Of a stretch of DNA of 64,000 nt, positions 16,882 through 26,266 are shown in pieces (the stretch's first letter is position 1; every line of letters starts with the position of its first letter). The position numbers and the translations under genes are program-made. The stretch comes from Acinetobacter sp. WCHA45. GTDB lineage: Bacteria > Pseudomonadota > Gammaproteobacteria > Pseudomonadales > Moraxellaceae. The stretch lies in NCBI RefSeq assembly GCF_002165255.2, contig NZ_CP028561.1:2232001-2296000 (forward strand), written 5' to 3'. The notes below the pieces were generated by a model. It saw nothing but the letters and a program-made list of their open reading frames with translations. It was not told the origin of the DNA and ran no database searches.

Positions 16882-18042
16882 TCACCCTTTCTGCTTCTTC
16901 GGCAAGATATCCATCAATTTACAGATAATTCCGAGCATGATTTCATCTGCACCACCACCAATGGAACCTAAACGTCCATCACGGTACAGTTGCGAAGCAG
17001 GGTTCTCCCACATAAAGCCATTTCCACCCCAATATTGTAGGCAGCTATCCGCCACTTCTCGAGTTAAGCGCCCTGCTTTGAGCTTTGCCATCGAAGCCAT
17101 CATGGTGACATTTTCACCAGCAATGTGTTGTTCACAAGCTTGATAAGTAAGTGCTTTTAGCGCTTCAACTTCAGTCATCAATTCAGCAAAACGGAAATGC
17201 ACATATTGATTATTGATGAGTGGCTGACCAAATGTCGTCCGTTCTTTCGTATAATCAATGGTTTGTTGAATCACATTTTCCAAACCACCCACAGCATTTG
17301 CACATGCCCACATACGTTCTTCCTGAAACTGCATCATCTGCATCATGAAGCCCATACCCTCAGCACCCACCAGATTGCGCTGTGGTACACGAACGTTATC
17401 GAAATAAACTTGAGCCGTTGTGGTGGAGCGCATTCCTAGCTTATTCAGTGGTTCTGAGAAACTAATGCCTGCAGTCTTCGCAGGAACAATAATCATTGAT
17501 TTATTGACATGTGGTTTGTCGTCAGAGGTATTGGCAAGTAAGCAGAAGAAGTCTGCTTGCAGTGAATTAGTAATCCACATTTTGCTGCCATTAATCACAT
17601 AATCATCACCATCTTTTTTTGCGGTGGTTTTAACCGCTGCAACATCTGAACCTGCATGCACTTCTGAAACTGCAATTGATGCCACATATTCACCACGAAT
17701 CGCAGGATTCAGAAACTCTTCTCTCAGTTCTTTACTACCAAAACGAGCAAGTGCAGGTGTTGCCATATCGGTTTGCACACCAATCGCCAAAGGCACACCA
17801 CCACATGCTGCACGTCCTAATTCTTCTGCCACCACAAGGTTATACGAATAATCTAAACCCAAGCCGCCGTTTTCTTCGGGCTTACAAATACCTAGCAAGC
17901 CTAAATCTGCCATTTTCTTAAAGACGTCATGGATCGGAAAACGTCCCGCTGCTTCCCATTCGGGAATAAACGGATTAAGTTCGTTTTCTACAAACTGACG
18001 TGCGGTACGGCGTAATGCTTCATGCTCTGCGGTAAATTTCAT
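16882..18042 (-). CDS. atuD: Citronellyl-CoA dehydrogenase AtuD (acyl-CoA dehydrogenase family)
   Basis: 386 residues. Acyl-CoA dehydrogenase fold with N-terminal helices, FAD-contact segments SEVHAGSDVAAVKTTA and YVINGSKMWITNSLQAD, and the C-terminal QYWGGNGFMWENPASQLYRD then IGGGADEIMLGIICKLM. It introduces the double bond turning citronellyl-CoA into geranyl-CoA. It is clearly different from the two dehydrogenases at 26267 and 27532. Last gene of atuABCD, 69 bases after atuC with a REP-like element in the gap. Confidence 0.85.
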   Translation of the reverse strand: MKFTAEHEALRRTARQFVENELNPFIPEWEAAGRFPIHDVFKKMADLGLLGICKPEENGGLGLDYSYNLVVAEELGRAACGGVPLAIGVQTDMATPALARFGSKELREEFLNPAIRGEYVASIAVSEVHAGSDVAAVKTTAKKDGDDYVINGSKMWITNSLQADFFCLLANTSDDKPHVNKSMIIVPAKTAGISFSEPLNKLGMRSTTTAQVYFDNVRVPQRNLVGAEGMGFMMQMMQFQEERMWACANAVGGLENVIQQTIDYTKERTTFGQPLINNQYVHFRFAELMTEVEALKALTYQACEQHIAGENVTMMASMAKLKAGRLTREVADSCLQYWGGNGFMWENPASQLYRDGRLGSIGGGADEIMLGIICKLMDILPKKQKG

Positions 18043-18067
18043 TATTTTTTTCCTTAAAAATTGTTTT

Positions 18068-18100
18068 TCCCCTCTCCCTCAGGGAGAAGGCTAGGATGCG
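18068..18100. repeat. REP-like short palindromic element
   Basis: Between atuC and atuD: CTCTCCCT-c-AGGGAGAAG, then GCTAGGATGCGGGT. This resembles a palindromic motif repeated in many gammaproteobacterial genomes. It lies inside the operon and may stabilise the upstream mRNA. Confidence 0.5.
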
Positions 18101-18111
18101 GGTATTAAAAA

Positions 18112-19725
18112 TTAAAATCTAGACACACCAAAACGCGTTGGATTTAACTCGCGTTGCTGTGCTTCATAAATGGTCTGTAGCAAGAAGATCAATACTTTAC
18201 GTGTATCTCTAGGATCGATAATGCCGTCATCATGTAACATCGCTGTATTAAATAAAGCGGTCGATTGCTGTTCCAATTTCATCGACGTACTTTGTTCTAG
18301 AAAATCCAACATTTGTGGATTCGGTTCCATACCTGAAGCTTTTTGCTTCCCTTCAGCCACGATACGCAACACTTTTCCAGCTTGAGCTGAACCCATCACC
18401 GCCACATGTGAATTTGGCCAAGCAAAAATAAAGTTTGGCGATAAACTACGTCCACACATGGCATAGTTCCCTGCGCCATAGGAACCCGCCACTACAATCG
18501 AGATTTTCGGTACAGTTGCATTGGCAACCGCCTGAATCAGCTTGGAACCATGCTTGATAATGCCATTCTGTTCAGCATCGGTTCCGACCATAAAGCCTGT
18601 AGTGTTATGCAAAAATAAAAGTGGGCGCTGGGTTTGTTCACAAAGATGGATAAACTGCGCAGCCTTGACTGCCCCTTGTGGGGTGATCGGACCATTATTG
18701 GTAATGATGCCAATATGTACCCCACCCATTTTTGCCCAACCGCAAACGGTTAGAGCATCGTATTCCTGCTTAAATTCCAGGAAATCAGAATCATCAATAA
18801 TCCGTGCCACCACCTCTTTCATATCAAAAGGTTGCTTTGGATCTTTGGGAATGATGCCAAGTAATTCTTCAGGTGCGAAACGCGGTTCTTTGTAGTGTTG
18901 ATTTAGACTAGTGGTTTGTTCCTTCCAATTCAAATGCTCTAAAATCTCACGAGCAAGTCGAATCCCATCTGCATCATTTTCCGCCAAATATTCTGCTACA
19001 CCTGAAACCTGGGTATGCATTTCAGCACCACCGAGTTCCTCAGCCGTTGCCACTTCACCTGTTGCTGCTAACAATAATGGGGGACCAGCCAATAACATTT
19101 CCGTTTGCTTACGCACGGCAATCACATAGTCAGATAGACCTGGTTGATACGCACCACCTGCGGTGGCATTACCATGTACCACCGATATCTGCGGAATCCC
19201 TGCCGCAGACATTCGTGCCTGATTGGCAAAAGTCATACCGCCATAAGTAAATACTTCGGCTGCATAATTTAAATTTGCGCCGCCACTTTCGGTCAATGTC
19301 ACAATCGGTAATTTTTGTTCAAGCGCAATCTTTTGCAAACGTAAGGTTTTTTGTACACCCATCGGCGACATGGTGCCGCCTTTGATTGCGCTATTACTGG
19401 CAGTAACTAACGCACGAACGCCACTGACAAAACCAATTCCTGCAATAATACCCCCACCCGCTTCAGAGCCATCTTTATCATCATGCATGTTGTAGCCAAC
19501 GAGACCGCATAGCTCGACAAAAGGTGAATCAGCATCGAGAAGTAAACGTACACGTTCGTGTGGAAGAATTTTGCCCTTCTTATCAAACTTCGGTTTTGCT
19601 GCATAAGACTTATCAATACCTTTTTGCTGTACGGCACGCACTTCTGCAATTTGGTTTAATAGAGCGTCTCTGTTTTGTTGGTATTGTTCACTACCAACTG
19701 CAATTTCAGATTGAAGAATCGTCAT
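18112..19725 (-). CDS. atuC: Geranyl-CoA carboxylase beta (carboxyltransferase) subunit AtuC
   Basis: 537 residues, full length for an acyl-CoA carboxyltransferase. N-domain with GKILPHERVRLLLD, GGGIIAGIGFVSG, then SGGANLNYAAEVF and GNATAGGAYQPGLSDY. C-domain with NNGPITPQGAVKAAQFI, LFLHNTTGFMVG and GSYGAGNYAMCGR, which line the biotin and acyl-CoA sites. It partners with AtuF, which is encoded 5.5 kb downstream. Methylcrotonyl-CoA carboxylase beta is the closest alternative; AtuA and AtuB next door favour geranyl-CoA. Separated from atuB by 3 bases. Confidence 0.87.
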   Translation of the reverse strand: MTILQSEIAVGSEQYQQNRDALLNQIAEVRAVQQKGIDKSYAAKPKFDKKGKILPHERVRLLLDADSPFVELCGLVGYNMHDDKDGSEAGGGIIAGIGFVSGVRALVTASNSAIKGGTMSPMGVQKTLRLQKIALEQKLPIVTLTESGGANLNYAAEVFTYGGMTFANQARMSAAGIPQISVVHGNATAGGAYQPGLSDYVIAVRKQTEMLLAGPPLLLAATGEVATAEELGGAEMHTQVSGVAEYLAENDADGIRLAREILEHLNWKEQTTSLNQHYKEPRFAPEELLGIIPKDPKQPFDMKEVVARIIDDSDFLEFKQEYDALTVCGWAKMGGVHIGIITNNGPITPQGAVKAAQFIHLCEQTQRPLLFLHNTTGFMVGTDAEQNGIIKHGSKLIQAVANATVPKISIVVAGSYGAGNYAMCGRSLSPNFIFAWPNSHVAVMGSAQAGKVLRIVAEGKQKASGMEPNPQMLDFLEQSTSMKLEQQSTALFNTAMLHDDGIIDPRDTRKVLIFLLQTIYEAQQRELNPTRFGVSRF

Positions 19726-19728
19726 GGT

Positions 19729-20649
19729 TTAATCCTTGTTTGCATCTTGCGCTTGGGCAGATTGTTGTTCTGCTTTTTCAATCTGATCTTTGAGTACATC
19801 AGGAATAAATGCACGATGGAAGCCATTAAAAGACTGGCTATTGGTTGCATCTGCTAACGGATACATCCGTGTTCCTTGTGAAGCAGCGCCATCAACTCTT
19901 AAGGTCACACCTGAAACAAATGCAGCAGCATCAGAGAGTAAATAACAAATCGCTGAAGAAATTTCCGACTCAGTACCCATTCGTTTTAAGGGCACATTAC
20001 CTGCCAAACTTGGAATAATAAATTTGGCAAAGTCACCACTGTAGTTATCCATACCAGAAGAAATAATCCAACCCGGCGCGACACAATTAACCCGAACGCC
20101 TGAACGTCCCCACTCGACTGAAGCGGTTTTGGTTAGGTTATCCACACCTGAACGTGCTGCACCAGAATGTCCCATACCTGGCATGCCGCCCCACATATCG
20201 GCAGCCATATTAACAATGCTACCGCCGTGTTTTGCCATCCATTGGTTATAAGCTTCACGCATCAGGTAAAAAGTTGAATGCAAGTTATTACGCACTACCG
20301 CATCAAAGCCATTGGCAGAAATACTTTCAAGTGCAGATGGAAATTGCCCACCTGCGTTATTGGCCAAACCATCTAGCTTGCCAAATTTTTCAATGACTTC
20401 CGCAATCATGTTTTTGACTTGTTCTTCATCACGGTTATCACACACGATGAAATGGACTTTGCCGCCATCCTCTAAAATTTCTTGGCTGACTTTTTCTAAC
20501 TTTTCAATTTTGCGCCCTGTGATCACCACCTGAGCGCCTAAAGAAGCCAATTCGTGTGCGGTACAACGACCAATACCAGAACCTCCGCCTGTCACGACAA
20601 TCACTTTGTCAGCAAATGCATCTGCCCTGAAAATTGATTGATAACTCAT
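19729..20649 (-). CDS. atuB: Short-chain dehydrogenase AtuB
   Basis: 306 residues. Rossmann motif TGGGSGIGR and NNAGG are present. The catalytic region reads HSGAARSGVDNLTK, so the classical YxxxK is missing; the same HSGAAR pattern is found in peroxisomal trans-2-enoyl-CoA reductase-type SDRs. In the Atu cluster this SDR is thought to act on citronellol/citronellal-level or acyl-CoA intermediates, but its reaction is uncertain. Tightly packed between atuA (17 bases) and atuC (3 bases). Confidence 0.82.
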   Translation of the reverse strand: MSYQSIFRADAFADKVIVVTGGGSGIGRCTAHELASLGAQVVITGRKIEKLEKVSQEILEDGGKVHFIVCDNRDEEQVKNMIAEVIEKFGKLDGLANNAGGQFPSALESISANGFDAVVRNNLHSTFYLMREAYNQWMAKHGGSIVNMAADMWGGMPGMGHSGAARSGVDNLTKTASVEWGRSGVRVNCVAPGWIISSGMDNYSGDFAKFIIPSLAGNVPLKRMGTESEISSAICYLLSDAAAFVSGVTLRVDGAASQGTRMYPLADATNSQSFNGFHRAFIPDVLKDQIEKAEQQSAQAQDANKD

Positions 20650-20666
20650 TTGATTTACATCCTTAC

Positions 20667-22484
20667 TTATTTTTCTAATAGTTGTGCTGGTACTTTGACT
20701 GGCATATCTAACAATTGCTGTGCAAATGCCTTACCTTGCGGATCAATACGCAGACTGGCAATCCCACCACCACCCAATGCATTTTCCAACATAAAATTCA
20801 GTGCATTCATGGCTGGCAATTCATAACGAATCACTTTTGATTTTTCAGGATCAAGTACATGCTGCATATAGTCTGCAACATTGGCTTCTGTTAGTGCTGC
20901 CCGAATCCAAGGTAAATACTCTGTCTTACGTGCAATCACCCCGATATTACTATGATTGCCTTTGTCACCACTGCGCGCATGTGCCACTTCAATTAACGGC
21001 ACTTCAATTTCATCGCCTTGATAGCTCGCCACTTCACCCACTGAATGCAGGTTAATATCTTGTGGAGCTAAGCCTGTTGGAATCTGAACTGGATGACGTT
21101 GCCCTGCAAAATCTACCTCAACCTTGATTTGATCTTTATCAATTAAGAAAGAGAAAAGCTTCACCACTGCCGAAGCTTTAGGACGACCACCGACAATGCC
21201 TGCCAAAGCTGGTGCCATACCTGTAGATGCCTGTGCAATTTCCGAAGCAAAGAACATACAGGCTTCTTTAAACATGTGTTTCACAGCAATCTTGACCACC
21301 ACTTCACGGCTGTCCTTGATTCTTGAATGTGAACCATAGGTACTTTCAATCCCAAGAATCTCCACCGATTTTTCACTAAATGGCGGAACTGAACGTAAAG
21401 CTAATACACGTTCGCATTTATTTAGAATCGCATCAGCAATGGTTTGCGCTTTTTCAGGAGCTTCACGACCTGCAATTAAGAAGCTCACTAAAACACGATA
21501 ACCATCCGCATAGGTAGCACTGACTTTATATTGCTGCGTTGGTGCACGACCAGTTGCACCTGTAACTTTTACTCGATCCTCACCGATTTGCTCTAAATGA
21601 ACTTGGCTAAAATCAGCCGTCACATCAGGAAGTAAATAAGCTTGAGGATTACCAATCTCATAAACAATTTGTTCTGCGACTGTTGCTGTTGAAACCAAGC
21701 CACCTGTGCCTTGTGGTTTAGTCACAATAAAGGAAGCATCGGCACTGACTACTACAATTGGAAAGCCCATATTGTCAAAGACTTGCACCAAGCGCCAATC
21801 AGTAAAATTACCACCTGTACATTGAGCACCACATTCAATCACATGCCCTGCCAATGAACCCTGTGCCAACTTATCATAATCATCCAGTGACCATTTGTAT
21901 TCATGCAGTAGGGGTGCAAGCACAACCGCCGAATCGACCACCCGCCCCGTAATCACAATATCTGCGCCCAAGTCCAAGGCATCACGAATCGCAACGGCTC
22001 CTAGATAGGCATTGCTACTGGCAACATGCGCAGGCAAAGCCTCGCCATTAAACATTTCATGAACATTTTGTTTGAGTAATTCAGCATGTTTAGGCAGTAC
22101 ATCATCACCAAGTACCACTGCAACTTTTAAATCTAGTCCCTTTTCATCAATTATTTTTTGTAAGGCATCACGACACGCTAAAGGATTAACACCGCCAGCA
22201 TTACTAATGACTTTGATTTTTTTCTCAGCAATTTTATTAATCAGTGGTGCCATCACTCGGCTAACAAAATCCAATGCATAACCATGATTTGGATCAGTCA
22301 TCATTGCCTTTGCCATGATCGACATGGTAATTTCTGACAAATAATCAAACACTAAATAATCAATATCACTTAAATGTACCAACTGAAAAGCGGCTGTGTT
22401 GGTATCCCCCCAAAAGCCTGATGCACACCCAATTTTGATTACCTTCTGATCATCCTGCTTGATGCTTGTCATGCGCTTTCTCAT
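20667..22484 (-). CDS. atuA: Acyclic terpene utilisation protein AtuA (DUF1446 family)
   Basis: 605 residues. Opens with IKIGCASGFWGDTNTAAFQLV, the AtuA signature, includes DIVITGRVVDSAVVLAPLLHEY and ECGAQCTGGNFTDW, and ends with a separate AtuA-like domain containing VAHARSGDKGNHSNIGVIAR. It is required for growth on citronellol/geraniol in Pseudomonas, but its catalytic role is unknown. An in-frame ATG at 22472 with GAGAAAG before it is an equally good start. First gene of atuABCD, divergent from atuR, with two AtuR-type palindromes between. Confidence 0.88.
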   Translation of the reverse strand: MRKRMTSIKQDDQKVIKIGCASGFWGDTNTAAFQLVHLSDIDYLVFDYLSEITMSIMAKAMMTDPNHGYALDFVSRVMAPLINKIAEKKIKVISNAGGVNPLACRDALQKIIDEKGLDLKVAVVLGDDVLPKHAELLKQNVHEMFNGEALPAHVASSNAYLGAVAIRDALDLGADIVITGRVVDSAVVLAPLLHEYKWSLDDYDKLAQGSLAGHVIECGAQCTGGNFTDWRLVQVFDNMGFPIVVVSADASFIVTKPQGTGGLVSTATVAEQIVYEIGNPQAYLLPDVTADFSQVHLEQIGEDRVKVTGATGRAPTQQYKVSATYADGYRVLVSFLIAGREAPEKAQTIADAILNKCERVLALRSVPPFSEKSVEILGIESTYGSHSRIKDSREVVVKIAVKHMFKEACMFFASEIAQASTGMAPALAGIVGGRPKASAVVKLFSFLIDKDQIKVEVDFAGQRHPVQIPTGLAPQDINLHSVGEVASYQGDEIEVPLIEVAHARSGDKGNHSNIGVIARKTEYLPWIRAALTEANVADYMQHVLDPEKSKVIRYELPAMNALNFMLENALGGGGIASLRIDPQGKAFAQQLLDMPVKVPAQLLEK

Positions 22485-22510
22485 TGTTATTTCTAAATTG
22501 GCATAACATT

Positions 22511-22590
22511 ACCAAGCAAGTGCTTGGTTTGTAAAGTACATAATGATATGCTGTATTGGCAAAAATAGACAAATCCAAGCAAATGCTTGT
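22511..22590. promoter_or_regulatory. AtuR operators and candidate atuA promoter
   Basis: Site A ACCAAGCA-AG-TGCTTGGT (22511-22528) and site B CAAGCA-AA-TGCTTG (22576-22589) are palindromes of the atuEF operator type; site A shares a run of 22 bases with it. Between them on the minus strand lie TTGTCT (22572-22567) and TATCAT (22548-22543), spacer 18. Repressor at site A would sit at the start of the atuA transcript, and site B would lie behind the -35 and near the atuR side. Confidence 0.7.
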
Positions 22591-22666
22591 TATAAAAAGA
22601 TAAGACAATTCATGAAATGAATTTTGTTACAATGCTCACTAGATTTAATAGGATAGACGGACTGGC

Positions 22667-23266
22667 ATGATCGCAACTTCAATTGAGCAAATACCTAAAA
22701 TTGTATGTTTTGACGATAGCCCACGTGGGCGTTTATTGCTTGGCGCTGCTTATCTATTTTATAAACAAGGTTATGACAAAACCACGGTTCGCCAATTGGG
22801 TGAATTTATTGGTATCCAGTCAGGTAGTCTTTTCCATCATTTCAAAAGTAAAGATGAAATTTTAGCGACTGTCATGGAACAAACCATTATTTATAACTTT
22901 GCACGGCTTAAAGAAGCGGCTGAACGTTCAAATGAGCCAGAACAACAATTACGTGATTTAATCAAAGCTGAACTGATTTCGATTACTGGGGATACAGGTG
23001 CAGCAATGGCCGTACTCGTTCATGAATGGTTTGCCCTCTCCAAAGAGAAACAAGACTATCTTTTAAAGATGCGTAATGAATATGAGCAAGTTTGGCTCAA
23101 TGTGATTGAAAAATTACGTGATCAAGGCAAAGTTAAACATGATGCATTTATTTGGCGTCGATTGGTGGGTGGTTCTATTTCTTGGTCGGTGACTTGGTAC
23201 AGACCTGAAGGTAAAGTCAAAGTGGATGAGCTGACTGAAATGATTTGGGAAATGGCTTTAAAATAA
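22667..23266 (+). CDS. atuR: TetR-family repressor AtuR
   Basis: 199 residues. N-terminal TetR DNA-binding domain (about 20-65) with AAYLFYKQGYDKTTVRQLG, then GIQSGSLFHHFKSKDEIL as the recognition part; the C-terminal half is the helical ligand-binding and dimer domain. It is divergent from atuA across 182 bases holding two palindromes. In Pseudomonas AtuR represses atu genes until citronellol/geraniol-derived inducers appear; the same is inferred here. Confidence 0.85.
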   Translation: MIATSIEQIPKIVCFDDSPRGRLLLGAAYLFYKQGYDKTTVRQLGEFIGIQSGSLFHHFKSKDEILATVMEQTIIYNFARLKEAAERSNEPEQQLRDLIKAELISITGDTGAAMAVLVHEWFALSKEKQDYLLKMRNEYEQVWLNVIEKLRDQGKVKHDAFIWRRLVGGSISWSVTWYRPEGKVKVDELTEMIWEMALK

Positions 23267-23372
23267 GTAAGATATGAGACGACATAACTTAACGTTCTAC
23301 CCAATCATGGTATTTCTATTGTAAAAATTCTTTGTTAATCTGCAAGCAATATAACAGCAGAATAATAATGCC

Positions 23373-23990
23373 ATGAATCCAGTTCAACATGCCAATATTT
23401 CGGTGAAACGTCGTGGGGGCGAGCTTGAAGATTATATTGATATTCATGCTTTGATTGACAGCACCAAAATGCTTTGTACCGATAACCGCCATCGTATCCT
23501 GCATACCTTTTGGGGGGTTCAGGAAGTGATTATTCCAATCTTTGGACATCACTTCGAAAATAGTGCGGGTAAAAGTATCGAGGTCAAAGACCTGTGCGAA
23601 AAAGATCATTTACTGGTGGATTTCCACCACCGCTTTATTCCAACTATTGGCGATTTTGTTGCAGCCATGCAGGATATTCCCACTGATGGGCTGGCGAAAC
23701 GTCTGGAAAAATTCCATTCCGATGTGATTGAGGATCCCAAAATCTCTGCGACCTTACTCTCACCTTTATCAGTCACAGGACAATTAAAGTCCTTGCTGAT
23801 CACGCATAACAGTTGGTTTATCAATACCATTCTACCGATGATGGGTAAAGGTGAAGCAAAGTTTATTGATTTTGATATTAGTCCAGACTTCTTTTTCAAT
23901 CCAATGCGTTTTGAGCTTTGGATGGATAATGGTATGGCCGTACCACCAAGTGCACTTAAATTACAAGAATTAAAAATTAAAATTGCTTAA
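23373..23990 (+). CDS. Uncharacterised protein, DUF6915-like
   Basis: 205 residues, soluble, no signal peptide. Contains DYIDIHALIDSTKMLCTDNRHRILHTFWG, a pattern (IH..lD.tK.....RHR.l.H) that recalls the DUF6915 family, and later LCEKDHLLVDFHHRFIPTIGDF. Histidines are abundant, so metal binding is possible. The identification is from memory and moderate. It begins the rightward block between atuR and the extra acyl-CoA dehydrogenases and is followed at once by three paralogues of unknown function. Confidence 0.65.
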   Translation: MNPVQHANISVKRRGGELEDYIDIHALIDSTKMLCTDNRHRILHTFWGVQEVIIPIFGHHFENSAGKSIEVKDLCEKDHLLVDFHHRFIPTIGDFVAAMQDIPTDGLAKRLEKFHSDVIEDPKISATLLSPLSVTGQLKSLLITHNSWFINTILPMMGKGEAKFIDFDISPDFFFNPMRFELWMDNGMAVPPSALKLQELKIKIA

Positions 23991-24003
23991 AAGGAATTTA
24001 ATC

Positions 24004-24741
24004 ATGGAAGAAAAAATCTATGCCTTACGCAATTCTTCATTTTGGTATGATGATGAGTTCTTCTTTAATTTAATGAATAGTAATGACCATATCGGACATA
24101 TTACAGCCATTTTTGAAGATAAAGAGCAAGCCATACAAGAATGGAAACGCTTAGAATATGAGTTTACTCATAAAATCAATTTTAACAATTTTATGAGAGA
24201 AGATATTTCTTTTAACATTGAAGAAATTCTTCCTCATCGCACATGGAATGATTTGAAAAATCTTGATATAGAAGAGTTATTTACTGTTCTTCATCACAAT
24301 GATATTCATGCCTACTACTTATATGAATATCCAAAACAAATAAAACAAGGTGTAGCTTGGGATAATTCAGAAAATAACTATCATTTTTCTGATGCCTGTA
24401 CAGAATATGATTTTAGAAAAAATTATTTTATAGATGCAACTTTTATCAAGGATGATCCTTTACTTAGTCACGTTTCTCCATCTGTTGATAGTTTTATTTT
24501 TATTCTATATGGCAGCTTATCAGACCTTAGTGATACACCAATTCTATTATCACAACTGATTCAACAAGAAGAAAATCTTAACTATGATGAAGATAGGAAA
24601 CTCTTAAGAATAAAACAATTAGACTCATCTACTCTTAATAGTTTAAATGCTCTATTAAAAGACCCAATCCAATGTTTAAACATTGAAGAAATTTATGAGA
24701 TCGAAAAATCATTAAACCAAAATAATACCAAGGAAGCTTAA
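24004..24741 (+). CDS. Unknown protein, paralogue 1 of a tandem trio
   Basis: 245 residues from ATG 24004, which follows AAAGGA at 9 bases; the in-frame TTG 23983 is rejected because it would overlap the preceding stop. Not a recognised family. N-terminal motif IYALRNSSFWYDDEFF, then GHITAIFEDKEQAIQEWKRLEYE; C-terminal SDTPILLSQLIQ, LNALLKDPIQCLNIEEIYEIEKSLNQ. Both end regions recur in the next two genes while the centres differ. Acidic, soluble, AT-rich coding. The gap to paralogue 2 is one base. Confidence 0.7.
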   Translation: MEEKIYALRNSSFWYDDEFFFNLMNSNDHIGHITAIFEDKEQAIQEWKRLEYEFTHKINFNNFMREDISFNIEEILPHRTWNDLKNLDIEELFTVLHHNDIHAYYLYEYPKQIKQGVAWDNSENNYHFSDACTEYDFRKNYFIDATFIKDDPLLSHVSPSVDSFIFILYGSLSDLSDTPILLSQLIQQEENLNYDEDRKLLRIKQLDSSTLNSLNALLKDPIQCLNIEEIYEIEKSLNQNNTKEA

Positions 24742-24742
24742 C

Positions 24743-25471
24743 ATGGAGCGAAAAAAAATCTATGTGATTCGTCACTTATCATATTCATATAATGATGAAT
24801 ATTTCTCATCTTATATCCATGATAGACGGCATCAAGGACATATGACAGCTTTATTTGAAAATAAAGAAGATGCGATTCAAAAATGGAAACAACTCGAATA
24901 TGACTTTAGCCATAAAGTCAACTTTCAGAATATTATTGAATGCGGTCAACAACATGACTTTTATGGTAAGGAAAAAATTTTAGCTCAAATGTCAGTAGAT
25001 GAATTATTTAGCATACTGAATCAATGTGATAGTTGTGTTTATGCTGTATTTGAATATCCAAAGCAACTCAAACAACAAGTCTTTTTTGATATTCAAAAAA
25101 ATGAATACAAAATGTGCTATGAAACAACTGAATATGACATTCAGGAGAATCAGTTTCTGCAAGCCAATTTTATAGAAAATGACCCTCTACTAACAGATAT
25201 TTCCCCCTCTACCTCACGTGCTATTTATAGTGATATTGAATTGGTTGGTAGCCTAGCTGATTTTAGTGATTCCCCTTTACTATTGGAAAGACTCATTCAA
25301 GATCATCCTAATATTGAATACAATCACTCTTGTCTAGTGATTAAACCTAGTGCTCTTACCAGTATCAATCCTTTACTCAAAAATCCAATTGAGATGCGTT
25401 ATCTGACAATAGAAGAAATTTATCAACTTGAAAAATCACTCAATCAAACTTACTTAAAAGGAATAAAGTAA
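24743..25471 (+). CDS. Unknown protein, paralogue 2 of a tandem trio
   Basis: 242 residues. The same architecture as its neighbour: IYVIRHLSYSYNDEYF, GHMTALFENKEDAIQKWKQLEYDFSH, then FSDSPLLLERLIQDHPNIEY, INPLLKNPIEM, LTIEEIYQLEKSLNQ. Closest to paralogue 1, suggesting a recent duplication. The start is preceded by AAGGAAGCTTAAC. No signal peptide, no membrane segment, no recognised catalytic motif. Confidence 0.7.
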   Translation: MERKKIYVIRHLSYSYNDEYFSSYIHDRRHQGHMTALFENKEDAIQKWKQLEYDFSHKVNFQNIIECGQQHDFYGKEKILAQMSVDELFSILNQCDSCVYAVFEYPKQLKQQVFFDIQKNEYKMCYETTEYDIQENQFLQANFIENDPLLTDISPSTSRAIYSDIELVGSLADFSDSPLLLERLIQDHPNIEYNHSCLVIKPSALTSINPLLKNPIEMRYLTIEEIYQLEKSLNQTYLKGIK

Positions 25472-25473
25472 AA

Positions 25474-26211
25474 ATGAGCAACATCCAATACGTCATCCGT
25501 CAAAATGACTTTGCCTATAATGATGAATGGCATCTGACCAATTGTGTTTCAACTGGGGCGATCAAGCAGATTTATACAGATAAAGCTGAAGCTGAAAAGG
25601 CATACAAATCACTAGTCGTCGAAGGCTTATACTATGATGAACTATGCAACTATGACATCGGCAATGGTGAGGCAGATGATGAAACCTATGAAAAACTTGA
25701 AGCTTTTATCTTGGAAAAAACAGGCAAAACCTTTGATATTGATGATGGAGAAATCCCTCAACTGAATGAAGATGATGCATTTGAGTTCGCTAAAATCTCA
25801 GGTATTGTCTGGTATCAGCTACTGGAAGTCGATGCAACGCAACCCTGCTATGTGCTTTGGATCAACTCTGAAGAAGACTATTTTAGTGGCTATGAAACTG
25901 GCAGCATTATTTCTAGCCAAGATGAAAATTTTAGTGATGTGTCGTGGGAAGCCAATATTTATGCGATGGACTATGCGTTTGAAGCTATAATGGACAAACC
26001 TCTTGCAGAATTAAGCGATAGTCCGCTGTTATTCAAACAATTTATCGAACAAACTCCAGATATTCGTTACGATGCTGAAAAAGACAGTATCGAAGGTATT
26101 GCACTCGACAACATAAAATTTATTGATATCAAAGCACTAAATTCATTTCTAAAACAACCTATATTTGAAATCCGCCAAATCTCTTTAGAAGAATTAGCTG
26201 AGCTAGAATAA
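25474..26211 (+). CDS. Unknown protein, paralogue 3 of a tandem trio
   Basis: 245 residues, the most divergent copy: QYVIRQNDFAYNDEWHLTN, IYTDKAEAEKAYKSLV, then LSDSPLLFKQFIEQTPDIRYD, LNSFLKQPIFEIRQISLEELAELE. Strongly acidic (many D and E). It lies 2 bases after paralogue 2 and the unit closes with a terminator at 26222. Small, acidic, repeatedly duplicated cytoplasmic proteins are sometimes immunity proteins, but no toxin gene is visible here. Confidence 0.7.
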   Translation: MSNIQYVIRQNDFAYNDEWHLTNCVSTGAIKQIYTDKAEAEKAYKSLVVEGLYYDELCNYDIGNGEADDETYEKLEAFILEKTGKTFDIDDGEIPQLNEDDAFEFAKISGIVWYQLLEVDATQPCYVLWINSEEDYFSGYETGSIISSQDENFSDVSWEANIYAMDYAFEAIMDKPLAELSDSPLLFKQFIEQTPDIRYDAEKDSIEGIALDNIKFIDIKALNSFLKQPIFEIRQISLEELAELE

Positions 26212-26221
26212 ATTTGAAAAT

Positions 26222-26250
26222 AAAAAGTGCGGAAATTAACCGCGCTTTTT
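26222..26250 (+). terminator. Terminator after the paralogue trio
   Basis: AAAAAGTGCGG / CCGCGCTTTTT stem (26222-26232, 26240-26250) with one G-U pair and 7-base loop. It can also serve the converging dehydrogenase gene. Confidence 0.85.
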
Positions 26251-26266
26251 ATTCGCCATGAAGGTA

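Noticed and set aside
24004..26211. Repeat array suggestive of a CRISPR-like or tandem DNA repeat
   Set aside because: The repetition is at protein level over whole genes; there are no short direct repeats with spacers.
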